From Geosiphon pyriformis (lineage: Eukaryota; Glomeromycota; Glomeromycetes; Archaeosporales; Geosiphonaceae): a stretch of 64,000 nucleotides of DNA. The notes below the pieces were generated by a model, which was not told the DNA's origin, searched no databases, and saw only the letters and a list, made by a program, of their open reading frames with translations. Positions 11,919 through 23,700 of the stretch are shown here, piece by piece. A program made the position numbers and the translations under genes. Every line of letters starts with the position of its first letter. The first letter of the stretch is position 1. The stretch spans positions 933,095 through 997,094 of the forward strand of contig JAAOMT010000571.1 of NCBI GenBank assembly GCA_016748015.1, read 5' to 3'.

Positions 11919-13499
11919 TCAGATTTTACTTTTGGTGGTTACACCGGGAGGGTGTTCATATTCTACAGTATTCGTCAATACGCCAATATTCTCGATTTCA
12001 ATCGAGACTTGATCGCGATCCTGAAGGTAGATTGGTGGATTTCTAGCAAATCCAACACCTTTTGAAATTTTAAAAAAAATTGATCATTTAACCGATAATT
12101 AGCAAAGGTAAAAGTGAGAGTATAATTCCTTGCTCGAAACAAGATTACCTTCTGGAGTCCCGGTGAAAATTAAAGATCCTGGTTGTAAAGTTGTTCCTTG
12201 GCTTAAAAAGCTAATGAGGGTGGCCACATCAAAAATCATATCGGAGGTGTTTGAATTTTGTAAAACACGGCCATTTAAAATTGTTCGAATTTTAAGAGCA
12301 TTTGGATTAGGAATAATCGTTGGGGAGACTAAAGCTGGTCCAATTGGTGAAAATGTATCAAATCCCTAAAGTGGTCGAGAAATATTCTTGGATCAAAAAG
12401 TAGCTGGGATTTCAGGTGAAATTAACAAAACATAAAATTTTAATTTTTGTGTTTGTGTTTGTGTTTGTTTCATTTACCTTGGAAAAACACCATTGGCCTG
12501 AATTCAAAGCTTGGCCTATGATTTCATAATAATAAAGAAAAAAAAAAATAATTTTTTTTTGAAGTGAAGGAAGCTTAATTTTAAATATATACTCGTGTAA
12601 AATTCGAGATCAAACAAATTGCCTCCAGCAAACAACGAATTCAAAATTGGAAACAAAGTACCTTGCCATTTTCTAGCAGAAACATCATTAGCAGCAGTAT
12701 AACCAAGAACATAATCCAAAGCGTTTTCCTTGGAAACGTCCCTGCATAGTTTTTTGATTACAATAACCAACTCAGCCTCATAATCAGCTTGATTATTTGT
12801 CGCAATCAATGGAACTTTAATTGGTTCGAAAGGATCTTGCAAAGTAGTGGAAGGTTTTATGAATAGAACAGGGTATTCTGGAATTTTTTGCTTTGTTTCT
12901 ATTGCATGTTTTCGATAATTAAGTCCGATTCCACGAATTATTGGAACTTGTGATTGTGCGAGTGGGGTGAGAAGCTAAATAAAGGTAGTTTAAACTTTAA
13001 AGTATTCGAAATATCATAATAAAAAAGCTTTTTGACTGGAAACACATTTTAGTTATATCAATGGGATACCTTTATCACTGGTAACACTTTATTAGTCACG
13101 ACAATATCATCTTTAAAAACATCCCCAGTGATAACTTTAGCCTCAAGGTTTGACAGAGAAGGCCAAGTTCCATTAGAGTTTAAAATTGGTTCTCCTTGAT
13201 ATATTTTACCATCTTTGCTCACGAACCTGTTTTGATGTGAAACGGTATTTTTTTAAAGTTGATATATATATATTAAAGGTGTAGTGAGAATATTTTTAAA
13301 TAACCTACCGAATTAGATGGGTCCACTACATAAAATCAATGTGAAAATTTTGAGAAATTTTGAGAAATTTTGCGAAAATCAATTGAACATGAATTTGTAA
13401 ACTAACCTGTGAAGAAACCATTGGACTGGAACTATTAAAACGGAATTTTCCCAAAGTCAAAAAATTTTGTGTAGTTTTATTAAAAAGAACTCGTGACAT
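11919..13499 (-). CDS. Fumarylacetoacetate hydrolase domain protein (FAHD2-like)
   Basis: Seven exons keep frame: 13407-13499, 13309-13325 (17 nt), 13070-13226, 12662-12974, 12478-12515, 12149-12365 and 11919-12058, giving 324 aa. Family motifs: [19 protein letters not shown] at the N-terminal domain, [40 protein letters not shown]-like [56 protein letters not shown] and the C-terminal [10 protein letters not shown]. This is the FAH C-terminal fold of acylpyruvase/oxaloacetate-type hydrolases, not tyrosine-pathway fumarylacetoacetase, which is longer. The N-terminus ([20 protein letters not shown]) is basic, hydroxylated and free of acids, consistent with a mitochondrial presequence. An in-frame ATG 51 nt upstream is a possible alternative start. 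The substrate cannot be told from sequence. Confidence 0.88.
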
Positions 13500-14254
13500 T
13501 TTTTTAGGAGATGGCCAAGTCGCAATTTTTTTACCTTTTTTTATATCCAAATATTTATATTGAATTTCTCACTTTTCTTTATTTTCTTAAATTAGGGTAA
13601 ATATTATTTTTTAAATATTGTATAAGCCTCAGGTAGAAACAAAAGACTGATGTTAAAAATATACGATGTTACACTGGGGAATTATGTAAAGATCGGGTTT
13701 AATTCAAAGAATTTGCTTATTTACTTGTTTTTTATTAATCATATTTTACCAGTTAGTTAATTTGACTTTAAGATTGACTGTAAAAAGATTTTTTTCTCAT
13801 CAAACGCGAAAGAACTGCTAAAACTTTTAGTTCAACTGTTTCTTTTAACTTTTAACTATTAACTATTCACTCCATGATTCTATTAGCTGGATTTATGAAT
13901 GCACATAAAGATTCCTAACAGTTTATTTTTGATAAAATGAGAAATTTAATCATAATGAGATTAGTATTATTTTTTAACCCAAGTTGGTTCTTCAAGAGCA
14001 ATTTAATTTTATGACAAGTAACCTGATATTTTGAAAAATACATCCTTAAGCTCATTCCTCATGAATTTTATATTTTGTCATTTGCTTTCAAAAAATGATT
14101 CAGCGAGACATTGAGATGAAATTCGTAATGATACTCATTTACATTATAATTTTCTCATGGCTTTAAGTGAATAAAAGGTCTTTCTTTCATCATTTTAAGA
14201 ATCGAGCATTTTTAAAAATCTTAACTATATAATTCCCTCTCTTCCCTCTCTTCG

Positions 14255-14257
<3 letters not shown>

Positions 14258-14286
<29 letters not shown>
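14258..14286. repeat. Poly(T) homopolymer
   Basis: Uninterrupted T run between TTCGC and GAAGATAATC. It might be a retroposed poly(A) tail in minus orientation, but no retroposon body is visible beside it. Confidence 0.7.
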
Positions 14287-14287
<1 letters not shown>

Positions 14288-15052
14288 AAGATAATCTCAC
14301 TATTGTATATTTTGACTACAACCAAATTTTAAATATAAAGTTAATTCTCATTCATTATCCTTAAAAAATCAGAAAAAAAAATTTTCTTTCCAAAATGACT
14401 AATAATCATTTCGGACCCCCGATATCTGTTCAAATGTCTATCTTCAATTGTCAATAAACAAACGTGGGACTAACTAACTTTTTGAATACCCCAAAGGTCA
14501 TTTCAATCCCAAAAGAACCGACAATCGATTTCACATATTGCCAAAAAATATAAACTTTCAATGAAAAAAAATATTTATATATAAAGTATTTGTCTAATGC
14601 AATTTAAGTTGCAGGTGAAAGAATTTCATTGAGATTTATTCAATAATAATAATTTGTTTTCAAACATAAATAAAAGAAAGCTTAAAATATAAAAGATTGT
14701 TTTCTTTTTATAACTTTCCTTTTTCTTTATTCTTGGTTCAGATAGAAAAAGTTTTATCGAATAATAAGTAATTGGGGGGGTTTTTTTTTTTTGGAAAAAA
14801 GCCCGTCTAAGCCTACAATATCTGAAAATTGTTATATTACTATTCTTACTATTATAATTGCTAAACAAGATTATTAGCTTCGCCCAAATTGTTCAATATC
14901 AGATTTCATCTTTTAAAATCTTTATTTAATTTTGTTAATGCATCTGTTACTAAATTTAGGAATCCATTAACTCTTTTATACCAAAAAAAATTACTCTTTA
15001 CCCGCATGAGTGCCATGTTTTTTTAGAAATCTCAAACAATATTTGGCACATA

Positions 15053-15088
15053 ATCAATCAATCAATCAATAAATAAATAAATAAAAAA
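15053..15088. repeat. Tetranucleotide microsatellite (AATC)n/(AAAT)n
   Basis: Successive AATC units (AATCAATCAATCAATC) change into AAAT units, followed by an A run. Confidence 0.75.
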
Positions 15089-15513
15089 AAATGTATATAT
15101 TAAAATTAATAAATTTTTTTGAATTAAAAAAATTTGTAATATTTCTATCACATTTTATAACTGTGAAATTTAACTATTGGAATCCCCCATTTAAATTTCG
15201 GTTAGGACGTTTTACCACGTTATATTTGCAAAAGTACTCGGGTTTAGACTGTTTGAGCAATCTTTGCTTTTAATAATAAAAAATACCAAAATAACGTTGC
15301 TCAAAAAAATTCAAAGTTCAATTTTTCGTTAGAAAAAAATTAAAAGAACTAATTTTTTTCAAAAACATGTTCCTAACTTAATGAACTGTACGACCTCTCA
15401 AAAATATTTACTACCAATGTTCATTTGTGATGATGATTTACTAGATTACAATTAAAAAGAAGCAAGTTGAAGAAGAAAATTTCACTTCCTATAGCGATTT
15501 ATACCGCCAGCAT

Positions 15514-18500
15514 TTATCCAGAGTGATGGCACTTTTGGGCATGTTTATACCTTTAATTTTAAAGAAAGAATTTTGATAATTGAACATCAGTATGTTCTTT
15601 GAACAAATTTGAAGTAAATTATTTACCAATAAATCTCGGGGACCAAAACATCCTTGTCACGGGGGGATTGATTCAAAATCCACTTGTTGCAACTATGGCA
15701 CAATGCTTCCTTCATGCCTGTCTTTTTATTCTCTCGATGTGATACCGGATTAGCAAATGGTCGACCAGTAATCGAAGAGATACCATGTTGATAGTTCAAG
15801 TGGTACCTAGAAATAAATTTAAAGATTTTATGTTACGGAAACCAAAAAAAAATTGTATTTCAAACAATTCATTAAAGAATTTTTCTTTACCAATATGCGG
15901 AAATTTTAGTTTTGAGCCAGCGTGGAGGATTACAGTGAGGACAGAGTCCTTCTTTTGATTTTCCCACTCCACGAACCCAACGAGGGGTATACCTAAATAC
16001 AATTTCAATATCTTTGAGCTTACATTATTAGATCAATTCTTTGGAAAGATGATGTTACTCACATATCACCCTCAAAACGAGCCGGTTGCCTCGTTGCATC
16101 AGGCCCCAAATCCGGCGGCGGTGTACGGTCGAAAGGTCCAACCAAAGAAATTTTCTCAAAGTGTCTTGTGTCAAGATTGGTGTTAGTGCTACCGATAGAG
16201 TCACCATCGTCGTTGGGCGGTGTAAGCAAATTAAATTCATTAGCATTATGCCTTCTGGTTAATTTCGAGTTACCACTGTGACTTTCTTCATGATCTGGCT
16301 GTATAAAACGCTTATCACTTTTGGTATCTAACGGTGCCAAATATTTCATGCGTCTTTTGCCAGAGCGCAGAGCAGGGGAGACCTTACTTGGTGGAAAGTC
16401 TTGGTCATAATGCTTGCGTTTGTTGACCGAGTGTGCGCAGCTAGAACATACATCGAACGTCTCTGTAAATTTTGAATCTCCGAAGCACGAAGGATGATAA
16501 AATAGGTGGCAATTTGGACAGTTGATTGAATTATCCATTTGAAACTGACATTTATGACACAATGAGGTGTTTGACAAAGAGTTGGAAGTCAAATATGGCG
16601 AAGGCGGTGAAAGTTTCATGTCCATTTTTGTTGACGCCTCTTGCGAACAGTTGGGCGAATCCACACCAAGATTATCAATTTTATCCGTTTGATTTGGCTT
16701 CAGCGGTCGAAGTTTCATAAAGAGATTAACAACATTATCCTCGTTGATATCTTGTTCATGAAGATCTTCGTTGCGACAAAGTCTTCGCAAAACTCGTAGG
16801 ACGGGTTTTTCTTTGGCTAAAGAGATCAGTGAAATTTTGAGTTTTTGAAAAGCGATATTCAGTCGTTTGTTATCCTCATGTAAAGCTTCATATCTTTCCG
16901 CGTTTTTCGACCGTTCTAATACGAGTTTGGAAAAGGAGTCATTTAACGCATTAAAAACTTCGGTTTGACGCGTTCTTGTTCGTTTTTGATTTCGGATGGT
17001 ATTTTTTCGTTCTTGAAAAAAGGTTGAAATGAGGTTTTCCGCGAACGCGAGGCAAACTCAATTTGACTATAAAGTATGATAAAATAACGTGACTATATGC
17101 CTTACCCTCGTCATATGTTAAGTATTCAAGTTTGAACTTTTTAACAACGTCGACCTTTTCCTCTTGCTCTTTTGCCATGACCGGCTCGGGTTTGGGGTCA
17201 CTCGACGCATGGAAAGTCATTTCAATTTCAGGAAGTTTTGGTGAAGTTGTCGTTTCCAATTGCCAAATTGATTTAGTTTCGTGCTGAAATCGATTAGGTC
17301 CATTTGGTGACAGCGATTCACTGCTTTCCTAGAAAAGGATAGAAAGAAAACTCTCGAAATTTTGAAATTTTTTCAAAAGATTACGAAAAATACATACAAT
17401 TTGATCTGATGCTGCCAAAAGTAAATGCAAGGGATTCACTCGTCTTTCGATAGCAGTGGTTGGCTTTGGTAGGGAAAAATATTGTCCTTCTAAGACGTGT
17501 TCTATTGGTGGAAGTCGTCTCTAAGGAAAAGAAATTCATAGCGGAAACCAAAATAAGAATCTCTTTCTAAATCGAAAAAGCTAAAATTTGAACACTCGTA
17601 CCATTTCATCAATCGAGTTACATCTATGGCAATACCAAGCCGGATTACCATTATTGACCAGTCCATAGCGAACCATACATGCTAAAATGAAAGAGATATG
17701 TAGAAAAATTTTGAGTTATTTTCGAAATAGTAATGATTTACAAACATTATTCTCCATATTTAGGTATTATAAAAAAATTATTGCAAGTGGATTCGATTGT
17801 TACCTTGATGGGCGGAAACGTTACAATTATTTGACGAACAATGGATTAGCGTGTTTTTTCCGGGATCATCGGAATTCGTCAGGGTTGAGCGACATACGTA
17901 ACAGCAATAGCCCGTTTGACGTTGAGTCTTGAAAGTTTGGGCGAAGGAAAAGTCAATTTGAAAAGAAAATTTGGAAAAATCAATTTCAAAGTGATAGTAG
18001 ATTCTATGAGAACAACGCGGTATCCAATTATAGAAGTGATGCATATAGTCACAAATTATTTGCCAATCAATTTGAGGTGCACAAAGTTATGTCGCCACCA
18101 AATAGTATGACACAAGGTTGCCACGTTTTCCGAAACATGGTTTCACCAGGCTTTGTAAAAGTGTATAAGTTCAGATAATAAATGCTCACCCAAAAATTTT
18201 CTGGAGGATCACCATAAATAGTTGTGACGGTTTCCCTGGAAAATACTTGACCGACCACACGACGCGTAAAATTTTGGTCCAAACTATCGGTGAACGAAGT
18301 TGGAGCAACTGTTGTAAAGGAGGTAGAGGCATATACGTTACCATTATCGTTCTTTCTTGTCAGTTGGTGAAAGGTGGAGAACGGGGCCAAAGTTTGGTCC
18401 TTTTCTTCCTTCCCAATTAGTTGTTGGTTATATGGACCAGCTTTTTAACATAGATCACCACTCAGCAACGGTCAAAGAGTCACCAGGCAGCATATAGAGA

Positions 18501-18565
18501 CAAGCTTTTCTTAGATAGTATGTTATAACTAAAAAATTATATTTACCTTGAGCGGTTTCCACCAT
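15514..18565 (-). CDS. PHD-finger and Rua1 C-terminal-type zinc protein
   Basis: Ten exons keep frame: 18547-18565, 18190-18440, 17804-17927, 17602-17681, 17398-17520, 17106-17328, 16063-17011, 15891-15992, 15627-15806 and 15514-15550, giving 695 aa. A first PHD-like finger (about 98-155) reads CYVCRS..LIHCSSNNCNVSAHQAC..WYCHRC. A Lys/Glu-rich, probably coiled stretch (about 290-340) follows. A second PHD-like finger (about 424-464) reads LCHKCQFQ..CPNCHLFYHPSC..CSSC. The C-terminus (about 588-695) matches the Rua1 C-terminal (DUF4451) fold: EGDMYTPRWVRGVGKSKEGL, C..C, SAYWYHLNYQHGIS, TGRPFANP, LCHSCNKWI, WYKHAQKCH. It is probably a nuclear chromatin reader or transcription regulator. The exon 2-3 join (252-nt intron 17928-18189) is the weakest; another exon inside it is possible. 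Function beyond domains is inference. Confidence 0.82.
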
Positions 18566-20779
18566 GTTTAGAATACGAGTCTTTTGGTAGAGTTTATATG
18601 CGTAACTAGAAAGGTTATATGAATAAACGCGTAGTTCTTTATTTCAAAGAAAAGGTTGGATAGGAAAGAAAAAAATAATTAAGAAATTGAAAAAAAGAAG
18701 GGAGTTTTAAGTGAAAAAAGAAAGTCAAAGCAAAATTTGGGGGAGAGGAGAATAGCAGAAGCAGCAGATAGAGACAAAAAGACAAACTGATCAATTAATT
18801 TTTCTCTCGATATCTTTTCTAATCACCACATCACTAACTTACGCACACACACACAGACACAGACACACACACACACACACACACACAGGCTCATTCATTC
18901 ATCAACTGACAGAGAGGAGAAAAATAGAGGTAGAGACAAATACAACACCTAACAGTACCTACAAAAAAAAGCACAGACAGACAGACACAGAGAAAGAAAG
19001 AAATGAGGAATTAATGCGGTCTGCTTTTGTTGCGTTGATGATATATGCAATCAACTTAATATTCACCACAATGGAATCGTGTACTTTTGGTGTATTGATG
19101 GGTAAGAATCGTACGTGATTTCAACATTGATGATGATGAGTTTGGTTGAGTGGCGAAGGAAAGACAGGAATAATGCGAAATAATTAATAATGCTGTTTAA
19201 CGAAAGAAGATCCCGAAATTTGATTATGATAATGATGCTGGTGATGACGTAGATTATGAATTATTAAGGTCAGGGAGAAGGATAAAAGGCATGTGAGTGA
19301 GATGAAAAGTTAGAAAACTTAATCTCTCAAAGATTCTTTGTATTAAAAAAAATTTTAAGAAAAAATTAAAAGGCGAATCACAGAAAGAAAAAAAAGGAAA
19401 AATAAAAACGTCTTTTTTTAAAAAATAAAAATAAAAATAAAAATCACAGGCTCAAAGACTAATAAACATGGTTAATTTTTTCAATTTACTGAGGTGACAA
19501 TGCCACGCATGGTTATTTCCTCAAAAGAAATATGTGCGTACCTAAGGATCATTCGTTCCATGTTATTTTTCTTTCTCATTTTACATTATTTTCATTCTAA
19601 TTGAAAATTGTTCTAAGAAAACTATTTCAAAGACAAAAAAAGATAATCTTTATTTCATGCACCTATCAATTACATTGGGTCATTCATTGAGTCTAATAAG
19701 AAAAATAATGTTGAGTTTTGTTCCGCTTTTCTTTGATAATATGAATCAATGCATCAATGCCTCTTTTTACATTCTTCTCCTTCCTTGCTAAATTGTTTGT
19801 CGTTCTTCAAACCCCATTTCGTTGCTTCTATTTCACTCACTTAATGCCAATTTTTAAGGCATTCACGCGTGGACCAATCACCTCTAAACGAGTCACCATT
19901 AATCTTAATGGTCAGACTTTCTAAATCAACAATCATGACAATGGTTATAGTAACATTAAATTTTAAGATAACTAATCCAGGTGCTATTAATAAATTCAAA
20001 AGATCTGTTTACTTCCAGATATGCAGAAATTATAAACTATCGTCATTTCACTTTTAAATAGTAAATTAACTGAGTAGATTCTTTTTGTATAAATAATTAA
20101 GTCAATATCATATTTAGTATTTAAAGTATGGAACCTTTCCATGTATTTGCATTGAAAGAAATCTTGAAATGATAATTTTATTTGCCCCTTACTTTATGAC
20201 CTAATAAAGACTTAAGCGTGATATTTGGCTAGCATATGTCTATTTTCAGGTTAACCGCCTTTGTAATCTTTATAAATACGTGATGAGCAAAAGCAGGAAC
20301 TGATAATCACTTGATAAAATCAAAAAAGAGTTAGCAAACCCATCAATATTATACTTTTAAAAACAGGCTTAATTTAGTTCATAGATGATAATCCTTTGTC
20401 CACTTAAAAATTATTTCCCGTATAATTTCTTTTGGGATTTGAGAAAATTGCCAGAGTAGGCTTTCAGAAGAAAATAAATAAAGATATTTGCCAATATGTA
20501 TTGTTTTGTTTTCTGCTGTAAAAGATTATCCACATTATTAGATTCGGAAAACGGTAAAATCAGCCTTTTTTTTAAGTCTTTATCAGATAAAATATACTAT
20601 TTTTTTTAACAAAAAGAATGGCCTGTGGTGTATATCTGATGTGAAAATCAATGTGTGCTTATCAAACGCAAAAATTTAACACTTCCCACAAAGTAATATT
20701 AGCTATATTTAGAATATTCACTCAAATTTATTTACAAATTAAAAAGGCCTATTACAAGCTCGCTAAATTATTCAAAATC
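18566..20779. other. 2.2-kb intergenic, microsatellite-rich
   Basis: This lies upstream of the zinc-finger gene and downstream of the NTO1/BRPF-type gene, both on minus. It contains a CA/GACA repeat (about 18841-18888) and purine-rich stretches, and no conserved frame. One or both long UTRs, or a non-coding transcript, could lie here, but nothing shows it directly. Confidence 0.5.
18841..18888. repeat. (CA)n microsatellite with GACA variants
   Basis: ACACACACACACAGACACAG is followed by an uninterrupted CA run of about 12 units. It lies about 280 bp upstream of the zinc-finger start codon, in its probable promoter. Confidence 0.85.
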
Positions 20780-23700
20780 TTAATGCTTCTTAGCTTTCCC
20801 TTTGGATGATTTAGCAGGCTCCAAAATGATTGGAATAAGACCTTTGGCAGTGCATGCTGCCTCATAAGCCAAAGGTATCTCCTTCTTCATTGTTGCCGTC
20901 ATCCCCTTATCCTTCAACTTTGCCATATCAGTTTGCTCATCCCCAATAGGCAAAATTTTAGACGCCGGCACCCATTTCCTAAGAATAAGAATAATAAGAT
21001 TAAGGAAGGTCGAATTTTCACTTAATCTCAATATTTGAATAGATAATCACCAAGTACGACCATGACCGCCCTTCTTCCCCTTTTTTTCGTCAAAGAAGTG
21101 CACAAGATATTCGTCAGCTTCTTTGCGATCTGCCATTATCTCTTCGGTAACCTCAGGGCCGCTAGGATCTTCAACCTTTGATGTTAATAGAATATTGCAA
21201 TTAATTTTATAAACTGAGCTTTTATAATAAAATTAAGCATCCAGTTGCAAATATAACCTCAGCAGGGTACCATGGGAAACCTTGCATTTTGGCCCATACA
21301 AGGCTTCCGAAAGAGATTTCTAGCGTTTCTTTGGTAGAATGAGTAGTGGTCTTCGCACTTTTGGTACTGGTTGCCTCCTGATCGACTTCAAACTTCTGTT
21401 CTTCTGGTTCACTTTTTGCGTCATTATCAATAGTGGAATCAGTGACGCTATGACTTCCTTTTCTCGCTTGCCTGCGGGTGACTGTTTACGAACCGGAATC
21501 AAATGTATGAAAAAGTTGTGGCCAATTAAGAATTTATTATATACGCTTTACAAAAAAGACGACTTACGCGGAGCTCTCACTGTGGATGATTCTCCAACAG
21601 CTGATTCTTCACCCTCGATACGTGACCTCGTTCTCGTCGAAACTGTAGTATCATCTAACATCATTTCCTCAGGCTCTTCATTAATAATTTGTACGGGATC
21701 TACCGGCTCCTCCTCATCCTCATCACTGACATAAACCCATCCTTTGGGCAACCTTTTTTCCCCTTTACTTTCTTTCTCGAGTTCGAGGCCCTTTTCCTCT
21801 TTGGGTTTCTCCTCCGCTTTCTCTTTTGCAGTTTTTGAGCGAGTTCGACGAGGTGAGGGTCCTTCCTGGTCAGTTTGTGCTGCTTCTTTGGTCGAAGGGA
21901 TTTCATGTACATTTTGATGAATAGATTGCGCATTGGCTTTCTCATCGATATTTTCGGTAACGCGGTTTGGGAGTTTTAAAGGCGTAAGATTATAAGTGAA
22001 AATCTCCTGATTTAATTCGAGATCAGGGAGACTTGTTTTGGGATTCATTCGTATTTGGGAAAATTTTTCTTCGGCTTTCATGACAATTTCTTCACTTTGT
22101 GACTGTATTCTACGTGCAGTCCGAAAGTAGATTGTATTACTTGTGTTATAGAACATGGCATTGGTGAAAGTCAGGTTTAAATCGGCCTATTTGAGAAAAT
22201 AATAATAATTTACCTAGGCTATAATTTAAGATTGAGAAATTATTCGAATCACTAAGGATACCTTAAATTCGGATATGGTTTCATATTGGTATCCATCGAT
22301 TTTCTTACGGATTGTGCTAAAATCCATTGGGTTTTTGATATGATCGAGATAGTCCGGAGCTTCATCCAATGATACAGGCTTTGCAAATATTTCCTGCTTA
22401 TCAAGCCTTTTATTTTTTTTATAATGAAAACTTTTTATATACAAAGGATCATACTTGATGAAATTAAGCTCAAGTCATTTTGAAAGATTTACATACTCTT
22501 GGATTTCACCCAAAGCTTCCCGAAGAATTTCAGCTGTTGGAAACAGCACAAGCTCTAAGTAGCTTTTTTGGGTCCGCGTCTTTCTTAATTTTGCCTTTTC
22601 TCGCCTTTGAACTTGGTCAGCTAACATCCTTAGTTTTTCCATATCTTTTCTCAATGCACGCAATAACTGTAGAATCCAAGTATCAAGTTAAGTTTTGAGC
22701 TTGATACACTCAAAGAATAATATAAAGTAGCAAGATTAACCTCAAATCTGATCGCTTTTTCAGCCTCCGTCTGTTTATGTGCAGATGCAGAGGCTGTCCA
22801 AGGCTGTTTGGCACATCAACAAGAAACTTATTAGGTTATAAGAATTTTTAATATGATCAGCCACTTGAAAAAACCCTCACCTCTAGGTGAAGCCTCTTCA
22901 ATAGAGGGGCACCACGGCGAGATTCACGTTTGAGTGACCAATACTTGCAGACAGAAGCGACAAGTTCCTGTTTTTTTTGAATCCCTTTTTGTTTTAGGAA
23001 GACATTAACCAGCTTTTGCATTATGATTGCAGGAGCAATAGGAGCGCTGGCCGAATAGGAATGGTTGTATGCACGAGCAGCCTTGCTGTTAGATGATTCC
23101 TGAGTCTGAATTGTTCTTGCGTAATCACCTTTAGTATACTTCTGTGATTTACGAGGCTGAGGGGATTCAAGAGAATTATTCCATGCTTTTCGTTTACGAC
23201 CGTTAGGATCCGTGACGAATCTGTTGCCCTCCTCGTATTCTTCCGTATCGCTTTCGATATCTTCTTTCTCGTCAGGGATAAATTCTTCGGATCCATCAGA
23301 ATCATAATATTCGATAGGCTTACGTTTCTTAGTTGGAGGTGAACTCGCAGCAAAAGCGGCCTGAGCGGCAGCAAGGGTTGCAGAAACATCTACTTGCTCT
23401 CTATATTCTCGCGGAGTATGTTTGTCACAATAAGCTTTCAAGGTGAATTCATGGTGCGAATTGAAAGGCTTCATTTTCATGCATAATTTTGCCCTTCGTG
23501 CACACGTAACATGGAAAGCAGTGAAACAGTGCTTATTTTCACACTGAATACAGCATCCCATTTTTTGTCGGCAAATGTAGCAAACTAGCTTCCACCTACT
23601 TCGTGGAATCCTTTTGATATTATCAATCGGCTCCATATAAACGAGATTTGACACAGAACACTCGGGAATCCATACACCACAAAGTAAGTGAGCCCAGTGA

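Larger units (their letters stand above)
13500..15513. other. 2-kb intergenic with simple repeats
   Basis: No conserved coding frame. It holds a poly(T) run of roughly 28 bases near 14258-14286, a short G6/T run near 14774, and an AATC tetranucleotide tract passing into AAAT (about 15053-15088). It includes the promoter side of the FAH-family gene and the 3' side of the zinc-finger gene. Confidence 0.5.

Noticed and set aside
14258-14286. Poly(T) run as the tail of a processed retrocopy
   Set aside because: There is no intronless coding sequence next to it, and no target duplication is recognisable.
17928-18189. Possible extra exon of the zinc-finger gene (about 18.0-18.15 kb: HHFYNWIPRCSHRIYYHFE)
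   Set aside because: The stretch before the next acceptor is a long pyrimidine-rich 3' intron end, and direct joining keeps phase. I treat it as intron, but it is not excluded.
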